Assembly (NCBI RefSeq): GCF_000330505.1
Contig: NW_004191777.1
Coordinates: 720,128 to 784,127 of the forward strand
Reading direction: 5' to 3'
DNA from: Entamoeba invadens IP1
Taxonomy: Eukaryota > Evosea > Mastigamoebida > Endamoebidae
DNA: 64,000 nt
Shown here: positions 52,871 through 64,000 of the stretch, piece by piece
How positions within the stretch are numbered: position 1 is the first letter of the stretch
How the letters are laid out: every line of letters starts with the position of its first letter
Translations under genes and position numbers: made by a program
Notes under the pieces: generated by a model
Told to the model about the DNA's origin: nothing
The model's database searches: none
Seen by the model: only the letters and a program-made list of their open reading frames with translations

Positions 52871-53956
52871 ATGGAGAAAGTGGACCCCCTCAAAACCGAA
52901 CGTAAAAGTTATCAAACACTTGACAGCTACTCGCTAATGATCGTTTCAAAGTATTTTGAGGATAAAAATGATTATATTAATATCGTGCAAGTGTGTAGGA
53001 AATTCCGCTTCACGTTAGAGAAGTTCAGGTTCAACCCAATTCCAATCACTTCACATAAACTCTTCCCAAACATCGAGACACTTGTTTTATACTCGTCGGA
53101 TGATAACGTCTTCGATACGCCACTTATTCGCGTTGAGTATAACGTCGTTTATTCTCATTATAAAAAGATGGATCAAACAAAGACACAGTACAAGCGGGTT
53201 GTATTCAATCAATACGAGAGGAGGATGTACAGAGGAGTCATCTTTGATGGAGTGACAACACTAACTCCTCGCTGTTTTGAGAATTGCTCCGTTGATGACA
53301 TTTCAATACCGCCATCCGTGCGGTCAATTGGTGAATTTTGCTTTTACAAGTGTTACAAAACAAAGACATTGACTGTTCCAGGAACTATTAAAATTATCCC
53401 ATTGGCGTGCTTCAAAGAAAGTTTATTTAGTTCAATTGAAATATGCAGAAATGTGAGGTGGGTTGAAAACAATGCGTTTGAGAAGTGCACACAACTGACG
53501 TCATTGATATTCCCTAATACAATAGAACGGATCGGGAAGATGTGCTGTAGCCAATGCCTTCAACTCAAGAATTTAGTCCTTCCAAATTCAATTCCAGAGA
53601 TACCACCAATGTGTTTCCAGTACTGCTCGACATTACGAGAAGTCGTACTTTCAGAGTCCGTTAGAATTATTGGCAACTTTGCATTTCGAAATTGTAAAGG
53701 ACTTCTTCAAGTTGATTTTGGAGATATGTTGAGCTACATAGGGGAGTCTGCATTTGAAAATTGTATCTCACTTCAGAAGGTGCGTCTGAAGGCTGACGGT
53801 GTATACATTGGCAAATTCGCGTTCAAAAATTGCGTTTCCCTCTGCGAGGTTCAAACAACCAAAGGCGCAAATATCGAGAAAAGTTGTTTTGAAGGGTGCA
53901 AACTACTCTTTAGTTATATTGAGTTTCACAATAAGTCAAATGCGATTCAAGTCTGA
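52871..53956 (+). CDS. BspA-like leucine-rich repeat protein
   Basis: 361 aa, single exon. An N-terminal F-box-like helix region (about 15-60, YSLMIVSKYFEDKNDYINIVQVCRKF cited in part) is followed by tandem LRR_5 (Treponema BspA-type) repeats of about 23 residues from about 130 to 350, such as SVRSIGEFCFYKC, TIERIGKMCCSQC, SVRIIGNFAFRNC and YIGESAFENC. This matches the large Entamoeba BspA-like family, some members of which reach the surface without a signal peptide. None is seen here. Confidence 0.9.
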   Translation: MEKVDPLKTERKSYQTLDSYSLMIVSKYFEDKNDYINIVQVCRKFRFTLEKFRFNPIPITSHKLFPNIETLVLYSSDDNVFDTPLIRVEYNVVYSHYKKMDQTKTQYKRVVFNQYERRMYRGVIFDGVTTLTPRCFENCSVDDISIPPSVRSIGEFCFYKCYKTKTLTVPGTIKIIPLACFKESLFSSIEICRNVRWVENNAFEKCTQLTSLIFPNTIERIGKMCCSQCLQLKNLVLPNSIPEIPPMCFQYCSTLREVVLSESVRIIGNFAFRNCKGLLQVDFGDMLSYIGESAFENCISLQKVRLKADGVYIGKFAFKNCVSLCEVQTTKGANIEKSCFEGCKLLFSYIEFHNKSNAIQV

Positions 53957-54639
53957 GCAGATTGGGTGTTTTACAACTATTATTCCTACGGTGGGTCATG
54001 TATCATTTAATATAGTTAATTTATGGCATTGAGAGGAAGTTAGAAACAAAACATTGTATTATAAACTGTAGATTTATATACAATAGTTCAATAGTTTATA
54101 ATGTAGTTTCAAGAATAAAAGACAATGCTACATTATAAGGAAATAGAATTAAAATTGAGTGGGGAAAATACACGAAATATCTTTAAAATGAACTTTCTCT
54201 AGTTTTTTTTTATAACAAAAAATACAATTTAAAGTAGTTTATAACAATTTCATTTTGAACAAAAATATGTATTAGAATGACTATAGTTTTCAATAATTTA
54301 TTAAATAATTTATGAAACGAAGAAGAAGATAAACTGTCGACCCCAAAGTTTCGAAAAAATAGGAAAGAAATAAGGCAAACGAGTTAGTTTGGTGAATTAA
54401 ATAAGAGCATTATATGTAAGGTATTTTTTAGTAGAATAAAGTCGAAAACAACACCGAAATAATGACAAAGAAATATACATATCCATTGGAACAAAATAAA
54501 ACAGTCAAATTGAATGTCAAATAATGGGACAATCTTATTAATAATATTATTTTATTTTGCTAAGTAGGAACTTGTAAAAAAGAAGCCAAAAAGTCTGTTT
54601 TTACAAGAATGAAAAATAACAGGCTAAACTAAAAAATCA
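53957..54639 (+). other. Intergenic with an 11-bp inverted repeat
   Basis: About 680 bp, AT-rich. It holds the inverted repeat at 54096-54138, about 140 bp past the LRR stop codon. Otherwise nothing is recognised. Confidence 0.45.
54096..54138. repeat. Inverted repeat TTATAATGTAG / CTACATTATAA
   Basis: A perfect 11-bp inverted repeat with a 21-base loop, extendable by T-G pairs on both ends. Its place downstream of the LRR gene would suit an RNA 3' end element; chance origin in AT-rich DNA is also plausible. Confidence 0.45.
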
Positions 54640-57600
54640 ATGGCAGACAGTTTTCCCCTTAAAACACATTTGACGCACTTACAAACGTTTGTCGACAAGA
54701 AGAACAAAACATTCCAAGAAGTCTTCAATCAAACAATAACATCACTTAAGCCCGAGAATGTGTTTGACAAAAAAACGCAGTCTTCTCTCGTTGAGTGTAT
54801 GCGGTGTGCGTTAACAATCGAATACACATTGAGACAATCGGACAAATTGGTCCAAGCAATACAAGTACTTTGCAACACCACATTCATCCTCAACACATCT
54901 ATGGAACAAATTCTGGACACGGCATTCTCCTTTTTAACTGCGCATGTCATCAAGTCGAATAAACGTCTTGTGCAGTTTACAGTGTCACTCATCGACTTAT
55001 CGCTTCCATTCGAACTCGACAAAATGCACATATTAGAGAATTTCAAAGTGTTGAGTGACTTGTATGTCACATCACCAGCTCAGGACATGTGCCAAATCAT
55101 GAGAGTGCAAAACAAACTGATTCTCCACGTCTTCGTCCAAGACGATAAGGCGGACGAGTCGATCTTATTGGAAGATACTTCAATCACTCTCGATAATGGA
55201 GTGAATATGCCACGACTGTCTATTACCGGGAAAGTCCCTTTAAGAGAGCGCGCACTTTCAGTGAATGTGAAAACGTCTCCCCGATTCAAAAATTCGTTGA
55301 ACTTGAAGAACACGCCGAATGACGATATTTTTGTGAAACCAAAAACATCAGCGTCTCCGGGGATTACAAGTAAAATCGACAAACCAGAGAAAACACCGAA
55401 AGGAAGGAACTCTGAAGAAGAGAAGAAAGACAAAGATGAGAAGGAGTTTCTCTATGAAGATGATGAATGTCTCCAAGACGACACCGATACGGAAGAAGAC
55501 TCTTCTCATTCAACAAGTGTGAAAACAAATAACCAACTTGATACTCCACGAAGTGGGATTGACGAGAATGAAGACAAAAATGAGAACACAATTCAGTCCA
55601 ATTCGACAGGACTCTTTAGCTCAGGGAGCTTAGGAAATTCGAGTGGTGAGGAGTTTATGGTACGAGACCAATTAATGAAGTTAAAGCGGGCGACTACAAA
55701 GATCGGGTCTGACCTTCAACGAGTGTGTTTGGGGTGTGACACTCCAGCACATCTTGAGGTCCTCAATTTCATCACCAAGGAAACCACATGCGACCACTCC
55801 AAAAAGCCGTTCTTCTCCAAATCGATATTGGGAAGTCCATGGAATGAGTTAAGAGGAAAGCGTCCGATGGTGTTAAAGATGGAAAAGCGAATGTTGGAAT
55901 TACTCAAATATTGGCTTGAAAAGAGTCCGGACTGTTGTGCGCCGACAGCTATCAATGGGTGGAACATGGACATCTGTGTGTCGATTGTCAAGAACATCTT
56001 TGGCGAGGACAAAACGAACTTTGTGAGTGCATTGAGTATCTTCTCGGCTATAGCTACAAAGTTTCGAGAACATATGCAGAATGAGGTTGGATATGTGACG
56101 AAACATGTCTTAGAATTTTTCTTGAAGTCGCCGTTTGTTGGTATGATGATAATGAAGTGTATTTAATAAGACATATATACACTTGTATGAATGAATATTA
56201 AGTAACACAATAGATTTGCACTTGTCACGCACAAACTGTTGATGTTAACAGAAATGAAGAAAATGTTCCAAGAGAATCAATTACTTGTTGATTTGTTTTT
56301 TAATAATGACTGTGTGAAGAACGGGGAGGACGTATTTGGCGATTTGCTCAATTGTTTGATATTTGTGATGACCCCGGAATTTAAAGTGGATTGTCCCGAG
56401 GAAGTTACAATAAAAATGCACGACTCGATAAAGAAGGAGTGTCTTGGTGTTATTTCGGAAATAGTCGACTCTATTGAACTCTTGAAGAACAACGTCATCA
56501 TCAATGAACAAAATGGATTTGTGGAAATTGATAAGACTGAAGGGAAAAAGACAGTTAGTCCACAAGGGTTACAACTTCTTGCGGACTGGAAGATGAAAAT
56601 CTACAACTTGAAGGCGAAAGAACTCTTCAAAGAGAGTCCTAGTGAAGCAGTCAAGTTCATGATATCGAGCAAATTGTGTGAAGAGAATCCAAAGAGTGTT
56701 GCACAGTTTTTAATGGAGATGCCACAAATAGACAAGACATCATTGGGAAAGTACTTGACGTCGAACAAAGAGTTCAACGAAACAGTGTTTAAAGAGTATA
56801 TGAGTTTGATTGATTTCAAAGGACAAGGTGTTGACAGTGCGTTGCGAACGATGTTTGGCCTATTTGTCATGCCTGGAGAAGGACAAGTAGTGGACAGAGT
56901 CATGGAACATTTTGCAGCAAGGTATGCCGAATGCTTCAAAAAGGAACTCGACGAACTCCAAATTGGGTCTTCGCAAGTCTATTTCTTGGCGACTACAATC
57001 ATCTTCCTTTCCACAGAAACGCACAACGCTAATGTCAAAACACGGACTATGGACACGTATGAAAAGTTTAAGGGGATGGTAGAACAATTCAAATTCACGT
57101 TGCCTGATGACTACTTGAAGCCATTGTATGATAGTGTGACTCAAAATGCATTTTTGATACCAGAACAGAAGGTGGAGGAGAAACATGACAATAAAGTGTA
57201 TGTCAATGAGATCAAAACGAATCCACGACAACGAGGGATGATTCTTATAATGACAAGCGAGCTTGCGGACTTTGCGAAGAATGGCATGATACCCCCAAGA
57301 GACACCGTGATGTTATTAAGTCGAGACATCTTAAAGGCGTTTTTGGATACTGCAGTGCCTATCTTACTGAAGTACTTTAAATTGGTGTTTGAAGATAACG
57401 TGGCTGAGACTGTGAGGTGTTTGAAGTCGGTGATTGAAGCTACGATACTAATGGAATGCTTTGACTCCACTGCGAAAATAATGAACTTCATTTGTTCATT
57501 CTCGGTATATGCAAATTTCACGCCACCGAAAGAGGTGAATTATAAGGCAACGAAGTTGGTGTTGGAGTTGTGTGAATCATCACCGGAACATTTGCACCAA

Positions 57601-59760
57601 GGGTGGGTCGACGCATTTACCGTGTTCTCGCGACTCGAGCAGATGGGGATATTGGACCACCCCAGTATTCCGCCTCTCACTGGAATACCCAAAAACACGA
57701 GAAAATTGTTCTTCATGGAAGTGCAGCATAAATTGTATTCGCCAAAGGACTTGAAAATAGGGTTTCCAATTGCACAAGAATTGACTGTGATTAAGAACCA
57801 ACTGAAACCAGAGACTGAATTGCTCAACAATATATTCACGAAACTGGCTTTGTTGGGTCAAAATGAATTTACAGAGATGATTAAATGCTTGAGTAAAGCG
57901 GCACTAGTCGAATTGAACTGCTTTAGTCCTCCCATGTTCTTATTGAATCGATTTGAGGAAATAGTGAAAGGGTACTTTGAGAAAGGAGAGAAGAAGAAAA
58001 GCTTGGAGATGGTGGATGCGATACGAGAATTTCTGTTACAATGTGGGCTCCACCCACATATCAATGTTGCGAAAAAGGCGGTGTCGACGTTCTTCGAGTT
58101 CAGCCAGAGAGACGTCTTTTCCGAATATACCAGTAAACTCAAACCGATTGTTGTATTGATGTGCGACACACCACTGCTCCAATGCCGGTCGTACATTTTG
58201 GATGTGTTGAAAAGCGAGTTGAAAACACTTGCGAACTACGTTGCGAGTTCATGGAAAGAGATACTAGAAGTCCTCTATGTAGCGAGTTTGGATGAGAACA
58301 TCGACTTGGTGAAGAGTGGGTACGACACGTTGTCTATCATTGTTGAGGACAAAATACCATACGACGAAAAGAATACTGTTTATATGCTCAAGACGCTTGT
58401 AAAATATGGATTGATTAAAGACAAATCGGTTGTGCAAGACAAACGCAATGAGCCAATGATCATTGCTGGAGTGACGCATGTACTTGAGAAGTTCAAAGTT
58501 GAAGACATCGACTTGGAGACCGATGGAAGGTTCTTTGAATCCTTTTTCGACGTCTTGCGAGCATATAGAAAGATCACAGCAAGTCCTTTCATCATATTCA
58601 CGTCATTAGCAGCACAAGCGATTTCAAATACAGTCGACAAATTCTGTAATAAAATCACTGAGGAGACTTGGTGGTTTATTATTAACAAAATATACTTTAA
58701 GATACTAGAAGAGGTTGGATACTACCACAGAAAGGACGAGAGTCTTGTGAATACACGACCGGATGAATGGTGGTCGTCTGTATGTCTCACATCGTTTATG
58801 CGAATGTCAAACTATATTCTGCAACACCCGGACAAACTCTCTGGATTTATCGGAGACGTCTTCCATATTGGAGTTGTGTTTTCATTGCAGGGCTTTGTCG
58901 CAGCGGAGAACATCGGACTTATGATCATCAAAATGACACAGCCGTTCTTTGTGGAGAACAAAGAGTTCATTGTTTTGTACAACATGATTGTGTCGAATGT
59001 GTGTGAGTATATCTATCAATACGTTTTGAGTCAGAAGGAGAAGAATGTGAAGAAGGAAGAGAAAGAAGTGAGTGTGGGGACTCCACAGAAGGAAACGCCA
59101 GAAGCCGACAAGTGCTCGAATTGTGGGAAAGAGTTGAGTCAGTTTGAGGTGATACACTGCCCCCTTTGTGAGGACAAGTTCTGTTGTGTCGAGTGCAAGA
59201 GAGAGAAAATTGGCAAAGAACACCATCAAATAGTGAAGAAGAAGAATATTGAAGAACACTTCTACCCAGTCACGTTTAGTACCCCAAAACTCGACTTCCC
59301 AACACTGACCATTTCAACATCAAAACTGTTTGGAGTGCTTGAGGACAACTTGAACAAATTGGTCACTGTCTCGAAGGAAGAGGACGAGAAGGTGATGATC
59401 AGTTTGATCGAGTATGATATTAAAGTGATGGCTGAGATCAAATTGAATGAAAGTGACAAACAGAATGTCACTGACGTATCAAATTCAGTTGAATACTTCT
59501 TGATCGCTTTTGCTCGAGCCGTCGGGACGGTCTTCCCTGAAGTTGTTGTTGGTTTACTTGACAAATTTTTGGCTATCCCCTCAGAGACAATGTTATCGTT
59601 CTTGTTCCAGTTTATTAACTCATGTACCAAGGAACTCATGAACGTCATTTACAAGCAGAATTACAGACAACTCATATCACTGGTCTCTCACGAGTCAAAG
59701 GAAATCAGAGAGAGTTTGTCGGCTGTTTTACTCAACGTTTATAATGCGGCCCAAATATAA
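54640..59760 (+). CDS. Large Sec7-domain ARF-GEF (BIG/Sec7 type) with C-terminal zinc finger
   Basis: Exons 54640-56132 and 56214-59760, joined over an 81-bp intron (GTTTGT...TAG, phase 2), give 1679 aa. The helical N-terminus fits DCB/HUS regions, with an acidic spacer at about 250-330. The Sec7 domain is at about 615-800: ALRTMFGLFVMPGEGQVVDR with the catalytic Glu720, then ATTIIFLSTETHN. Long helical HDS-like regions follow. At about 1465-1505 a Cys/His finger is inserted (CSNCGKEL, HCPLCEDKFCCVECKRE, EHH). Proteins of this class load GTP on ARF at the Golgi and trans-Golgi. Confidence 0.88.
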
Positions 59761-59906
59761 CCAATTCATCATTTGTTTTTTATTTCCATTCGATTCCAAT
59801 TATAATAATATTATTTATTATACTAATAGTATATTTTATAATACTTAGATTTTATAATAAAGTATTCCAATGTTACTAATTAGAATCAAAATTAAAATGA
59901 ACGAAT

Positions 59907-61037
59907 TTATTCCACATCAACAGCAAGTTCTGATGTTCGAGAAGGTTGTAAATTATCAGAAGAACTTTCTGAGAATTTTGGAATAGTCGGTTGGACGACT
60001 CGAGTGAGTTTGTCCAAGTTGTAATTGAGTGTTGGAGGGATCATTGAAGACTTAATTGTTACTGGGGTGGATAGACTATACACAATGATTGGTGTTTCAG
60101 CGAAATACCTCCTCTCGTCTGTATCGATGATGACAACACTTATGAAGTAATCGACGGAAAAGACACCACCAATGTTTTTGTAAGAGCTTGTGAGGGGAAC
60201 ACCTTTTAATGGGAGTCGGATTGGGATCTTTTCCCCTTTAATGACGATGCCATCCATAATTTCAAACTTCTTTAAAATTGTGATTTGCGACTCGGTGTTG
60301 TTGTTCCAACTCTCTTTTCTTATGATGTGCAATTCAATGCCACTCAACATCATTTTAATGTTTCGCATGATCAAGTCGCCCATTACCAAATCGCCATAAG
60401 AACAATAAACAGACTTCCTCAAGTGCAGTCCACACTGGATATTCCTTTCCACACAAAATTCAAGATTAATTGATGGAGCAACGGGTGTGATTTCAGACGG
60501 AATAAACACATAAAGTTCTTGTTCGAAATATGGTCTTGGGGGATATTTTGTTTGAATTTGGACCCTGAGGAAGTACTGCAATTGTGCGGCTTCGCCAATG
60601 AAAGTTTCGTAATGTTGGAATGGCTTAATGAAATGAAATGGTATCAATGTTTTCTCTTGGAACAAAATGCCCCCACGAGAAGGTTCAAGTACTTGCTCAG
60701 TGAATTGGTACGTCTTTCCGGTAGGGATGATCTCTAAGAGTTACTTTTAAATGGACTCTAAGTATAGTTTCATTTATAATAAAATAGTAGAATGAATGGT
60801 TTTAAAAATAGCAAACAAACTGATCTGTCCGACTAACGATATTTTAATTCCTGAGTGTTGAATTTGCTTCGACGGATCAATCAAAGTGATCAAAATCTTT
60901 CCTTTGAGGTCATCATCTTTGCCGTACTGCAATAACGTTTTTTTGAGGTTTGTCCGCATCACATCAACTTTTTTGTGGTCGTAATCGTTGTCGATCAATG
61001 CTTCAAATTTTGCATTACCCGAAAAGAAATATTCCAT
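59907..61037 (-). CDS. VPS26: Retromer subunit VPS26, two exons
   Basis: Minus-strand exons 61037-60821 and 60733-59907 with an 87-bp intron (GTTTGT donor, TAG acceptor, phase 1) give 347 aa. Hallmarks are QHSGIKISLVGQI across the junction, HYETFIGEAAQLQYFLRVQI, YCSYGDLVMGDL, KFEIMDGIVIKGEKIPIRLPL and FSVDYFISVVIIDTDERRYF. VPS26 has an arrestin fold and with VPS29 and VPS35 recycles receptors from endosomes. The C-terminal 45 residues are a Ser-rich, family-variable tail. Confidence 0.95.
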
Positions 61038-62145
61038 CTATAAGTATCTTCCTGGATTTTAAAGTTCAGTTTTTTGTGATGGACAATACAAATTGTTTTT
61101 TAAAATGTTTTTTGATGATATATAGTAGAACAGTATAATTTTTATACAATGTATTTTATTACTATAAAAATAATAAAATTTTAATAATTGTGTTATATTT
61201 TTTTAGTTAAAGAAATATCAAAAAAAACACATAAAAACGGGAAAATGAAAAAAGATGCATTAAGTAATAAAAAGAACTTAAAATAAAAGTAAGTTTTGTT
61301 TAATTAAAAAATGGTTGTCAAACAGGTTATTATTTACTAATTTAATTTCATTTAAAAAAACTATTTTTAAACAACAATTAAAATGTATTTTTGTAATAAG
61401 AAAACGGGAAAAATATTCCCGATATTGTTCGGTATAATAAGGTATTGAAAAATTAGTCAAGAAAATTCATTTTTTTGAGTTTTTAATAAATAGACAGAAA
61501 AATAAAAAAAAATTAGGAATGGACATTCTTATTATATTATATTGATTTTATTTACTATTACAAATCACAAAACAAAATAAAAAAATAAAAAAATGAAATT
61601 CATAACGTTTTTTTTTATGTAATAAATACTTTTAACAACTTTAAACTATTTATTATAATTTATAAAATAATAAACCATAACCAATTAATGAAGCAGACGG
61701 TTTCACATAAACAGAAGTTCATTATTTAATTCAAATGAATTATATACTTTTGTATAAAGCGAAACAATTAAAAAAATAAAAAAAAACTTAAAATACCAAA
61801 CTTCGAGAGTGGTTCACTTTTTTTAGATTTTATTAATAAAAATAAACAATATAAACTAATAAAACACACAATTTAGTCTGAGAGTTATACAAAAGAAAGA
61901 TAACCCCAACCATTAGAAGGCAAAAAGAGCCAAACCTTACCAAAGTTTAGAACGGTCGAGTAACTTGAAACAAAAAAAACGATGGAACTTGAAAAGGGGA
62001 GTTTCTAAAACGGACTTCTTGTTGAGAAATTAAAGGAATAGTAAGAAAGTTAAAGCAAACTAGTAAAAAAAAGGGCGAATAAGAATTGATTTAAAAATAT
62101 CCAACAAAGGAAAAGAACTGAACTGAACTGTAAAAGAAGCCAAAG
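61038..62145 (+). other. Intergenic between divergent genes
   Basis: About 1.1 kb, very AT-rich, upstream of both VPS26 (minus) and the Rac gene (plus). A small hairpin CGGGAA-AAATA-TTCCCG at 61405-61421 overlaps a TTCCCGAT motif copy. The 200 bp before the Rac start are A-rich on the plus strand. No gene is seen. Confidence 0.45.
61405..61421. repeat. Inverted repeat CGGGAA / TTCCCG
   Basis: A perfect 6-bp stem with a 5-base loop. It contains the TTCCCG core found in several spacers, and echoes the CGGGAAAT/ATTTCCCG pair upstream of RAD23. It may be a factor-binding site; unproven. Confidence 0.4.
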
Positions 62146-62736
62146 ATGCAAGCGGTAAAGTGCGTGATAGTCGGTGATGGAGCTGTAGGGAAGACATGCC
62201 TTCTGATCAGTTACACCACGAATGCATTCCCCAATGAATACATTCCTACCGTCTTTGACAATTATAGTGCAACAGTGATGGTAGATTCAAAGCCAATTAA
62301 CTTGGGGTTATGGGATACAGCAGGACAAGAAGACTATGATAGACTTAGACCACTTTCATATCCACAGACAGACGTGTTTCTTATTTGTTTCTCTGTTGTC
62401 TCTCCTCCTTCTTTTGATAACGTATCATCAAAGTGGCAACCTGAAGTCGTTCACCATTGCCCTAAGACTCCTTGCCTCCTTGTCGGAACTAAGTTGGATA
62501 TGAGAGAAGACAAAGACCAACTCAAGCGACTCGAGGAGAAAAAGATCACCCCAATCACCACTGAACAGGGTATGGCTAAGGCAAAAGATATCGGAGCTGT
62601 TAAGTACATCGAATGTTCTGCTCTCACACAGAAAAATTTGAGACTCGTCTTCGATGAGGCAGTGAGAGCCGTCATCTCTCCCGCTGCAGGCGCTACAAAA
62701 TCATCAGGCAAAAAACAAGGGTGCGCTCTGTTCTGA
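62146..62736 (+). CDS. Rac-type Rho GTPase
   Basis: 196 aa, single exon. It is very close to the Rac family: [12 protein letters not shown]-loop, switch [14 protein letters not shown], switch [26 protein letters not shown] (where most GTPases have NKxD, typical for Rac), the Rho insert region and ECSAL. It ends GKKQGCALF, a CAAX box. It should control the actin cortex, motility and phagocytosis. The codon usage is C-rich, as in highly expressed genes. Confidence 0.95.
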   Translation: MQAVKCVIVGDGAVGKTCLLISYTTNAFPNEYIPTVFDNYSATVMVDSKPINLGLWDTAGQEDYDRLRPLSYPQTDVFLICFSVVSPPSFDNVSSKWQPEVVHHCPKTPCLLVGTKLDMREDKDQLKRLEEKKITPITTEQGMAKAKDIGAVKYIECSALTQKNLRLVFDEAVRAVISPAAGATKSSGKKQGCALF

Positions 62737-63911
62737 TTCTCATTAAGATGAATAATTGGTCTATTCATTTTTGTTTCGGTTTGACGGGTTCGTCGCCTTC
62801 TTCTATACTCGCCGTCTTTTGACCTTCTCTTTTATAGCTCTTTTTATTAAAAGTTTTATTAGTTAGTATTCAACTCTTTTCTTTGGAAAATCGTTTAAAT
62901 TTGTTTTTTCGAATTTTTTAATACAGAAGTCAGTCACTTGATTTATCTCTATTATAATAAATCTGTTCTATTTTTTTATTTTTAATGAAAACAATATTAT
63001 TTTTTATAATGTTATAAAAAAATTATTAATACCAAAAAAAAGTTATTCAATTTTTTGAAGTATTAACAACTATTATATATAGTTGTTAATATTATTATTA
63101 GTATACAATTATAATGTATGATTTTATAACATAAAGTCTGTTTTCTATTTAACGATATTCTAAAAATATAACAAAGAAAAGAACAAGACCGAAAATATTA
63201 AACCATTATTTACTATACCCAATATCGCTAATTAAAAACCATTAACTATTAATAAAATTGTCATTAATTAAAACTAATGTTAAACAAATCCTGAACATTG
63301 ACTTTTTTCCAAATCACTTGTTGTCGTTTTCAATTTGATTCAAATGATAATTTGACATGTCTGCTCGATCTAATATGACATTTTATTCATTTCGAATGAC
63401 CTGGTTGACGTGGTTTATTTCGTCATATTCACATTTCAACGCCAACTTATAATTCGTTTTGGCTTTATAAATTTTTCAGTTGTTTAGCCATTTTGTTTTT
63501 TGTTATTTTTAACACATATTTCTAAAAAAGAACAAAAAAATAAAATACAAACCATTTTTTTGAAAAACAACTTTATTTTTATTATAAATTATAATACTGT
63601 TATTATAAATAATAGTAAAAACCCAATATCGTTAAATAGAAAACAGATTTTATAAAACATTGTTTTGCATTTTTTTAAAAGACTTTTGTATAGTAAAATA
63701 AATTATTAAATTATTAATAAATAACTCTCTTTATTTTTAAATTAAAAATTTTAATTAATGTACTTGTAAATTTATAGTACTATAAACTATACAAAATTAT
63801 ACAAACTAATATAATAGTTTAAATAAACTATATAATAGTAAACAGTTTTGTTCTATTAGAGATGTGTTGCACCAACATATATATCAAGACCCAACGATTT
63901 AGTCAATTAAC
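62737..63911 (+). other. Intergenic, AT-rich
   Basis: About 1.17 kb of spacer after the Rac gene. The first 100 bp (3' flank) are T-rich. The stretch 63340-63480 is less AT-rich but shows no open frame or known RNA motif. Confidence 0.5.
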
Positions 63912-64000
63912 TTACCTGGAATTGAAGTTAGTCTTACCAGCCTTTGGTTGCTTTGAAGCGGTCTTTGCTTTTGGGTGTGTTTCTTTCTTTCCCTCTTTCT
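63912..64000 (-). CDS. C-terminal end of a Lys-rich protein, cut by the window edge
   Basis: The minus strand has an open frame from the right edge to a TAA at 63912-63914, 29 residues, Lys-rich (GKKETHPKAKTASKQPKAGK) and ending TNFNSR. Composition changes sharply to coding-like here. Start and identity are outside the window. The final codons AGG TAA GTT could also be a splice donor, so the stop is not certain. Confidence 0.45.
   Translation of the reverse strand, partial: KEGKKETHPKAKTASKQPKAGKTNFNSR

Noticed and set aside
1..64000. CRISPR arrays, bacterial operons, riboswitches or tRNA arrays
   Set aside because: The window is eukaryotic nuclear DNA; no direct-repeat arrays or cloverleaf structures were recognised.

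Overview
The window is AT-rich nuclear DNA from an amoeba of the genus Entamoeba. Signs are compact protein genes with AT-rich spacers, short introns that nearly all begin GTTTGT, a transmembrane receptor kinase (TMK) with a Cys-rich ectodomain, a BspA-like leucine-rich repeat gene, several small GTPases, and a secreted GH18 chitinase as used in cyst formation. The fairly long spacers and the many C-ending codons in highly conserved genes fit a reptile-type species such as E. invadens better than E. histolytica. The species is an inference and the genus is well supported. A run of 100 N (37093-37192) marks an assembly gap.

Layout. 1-2.7 kb: 3' end of a Nopp140/SRP40-type nucleolar protein and the splicing factor CWC22. 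4-10.7 kb: an atypical Ras-like protein, then mostly membrane, secreted or lipid-linked genes (alpha/beta hydrolase, chitinase, tetraspanin, ML/NPC2-like protein, CXXC-rich type I membrane protein). 11-16.2 kb: a TLDc-like protein, the rRNA-processing factor ESF2/ABT1 divergent from an unknown gene, and a PH-domain protein. 17-23.2 kb: a small unknown protein, RAD23, a RhoGEF with PH and FYVE-like finger, and a CorA channel. 23.2-28.1 kb: mostly spacer with two unknown two-exon genes. 28.3-34.2 kb: a UPF1-like helicase, prefoldin 5, SFT2 and a seven-TM protein. 35.8-42.6 kb: the TMK, REV1, a small membrane protein, a DUF1764 protein and a coiled-coil protein. 43.2-50.2 kb: CysRS, a lipid phosphate phosphatase, the HAS1/DDX18 helicase and a prenylated Ras. 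50.4-61 kb: a helical protein of unknown role, the BspA-like LRR protein, a large Sec7 ARF-GEF and VPS26. 62-64 kb: a Rac GTPase and the cut end of a further gene.

Themes. Membrane traffic (SFT2, VPS26, Sec7 GEF), small-GTPase signalling (three GTPases, one RhoGEF), RNA processing and ribosome building (Nopp140, CWC22, ESF2, HAS1, UPF1), and surface or secreted proteins are mixed with no operon-like order. Neighbouring transcription units can be very close: 53 bp between one divergent pair, 74 bp between another.

Many genes only become complete when split reading frames are joined through introns. I rebuilt 19 introns (43 to 234 bp) by matching phase and known protein families. Several recover hallmark motifs across the junction, such as the tetraspanin CCG motif and continuous REV1, VPS26 and Ras proteins. 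Oddities worth following are a Ras-like protein lacking the usual GTPase residues, a REV1 lacking one metal-binding Asp, a MYND-like finger in the Sec7 GEF, and a new C-terminal domain on the UPF1-like helicase.
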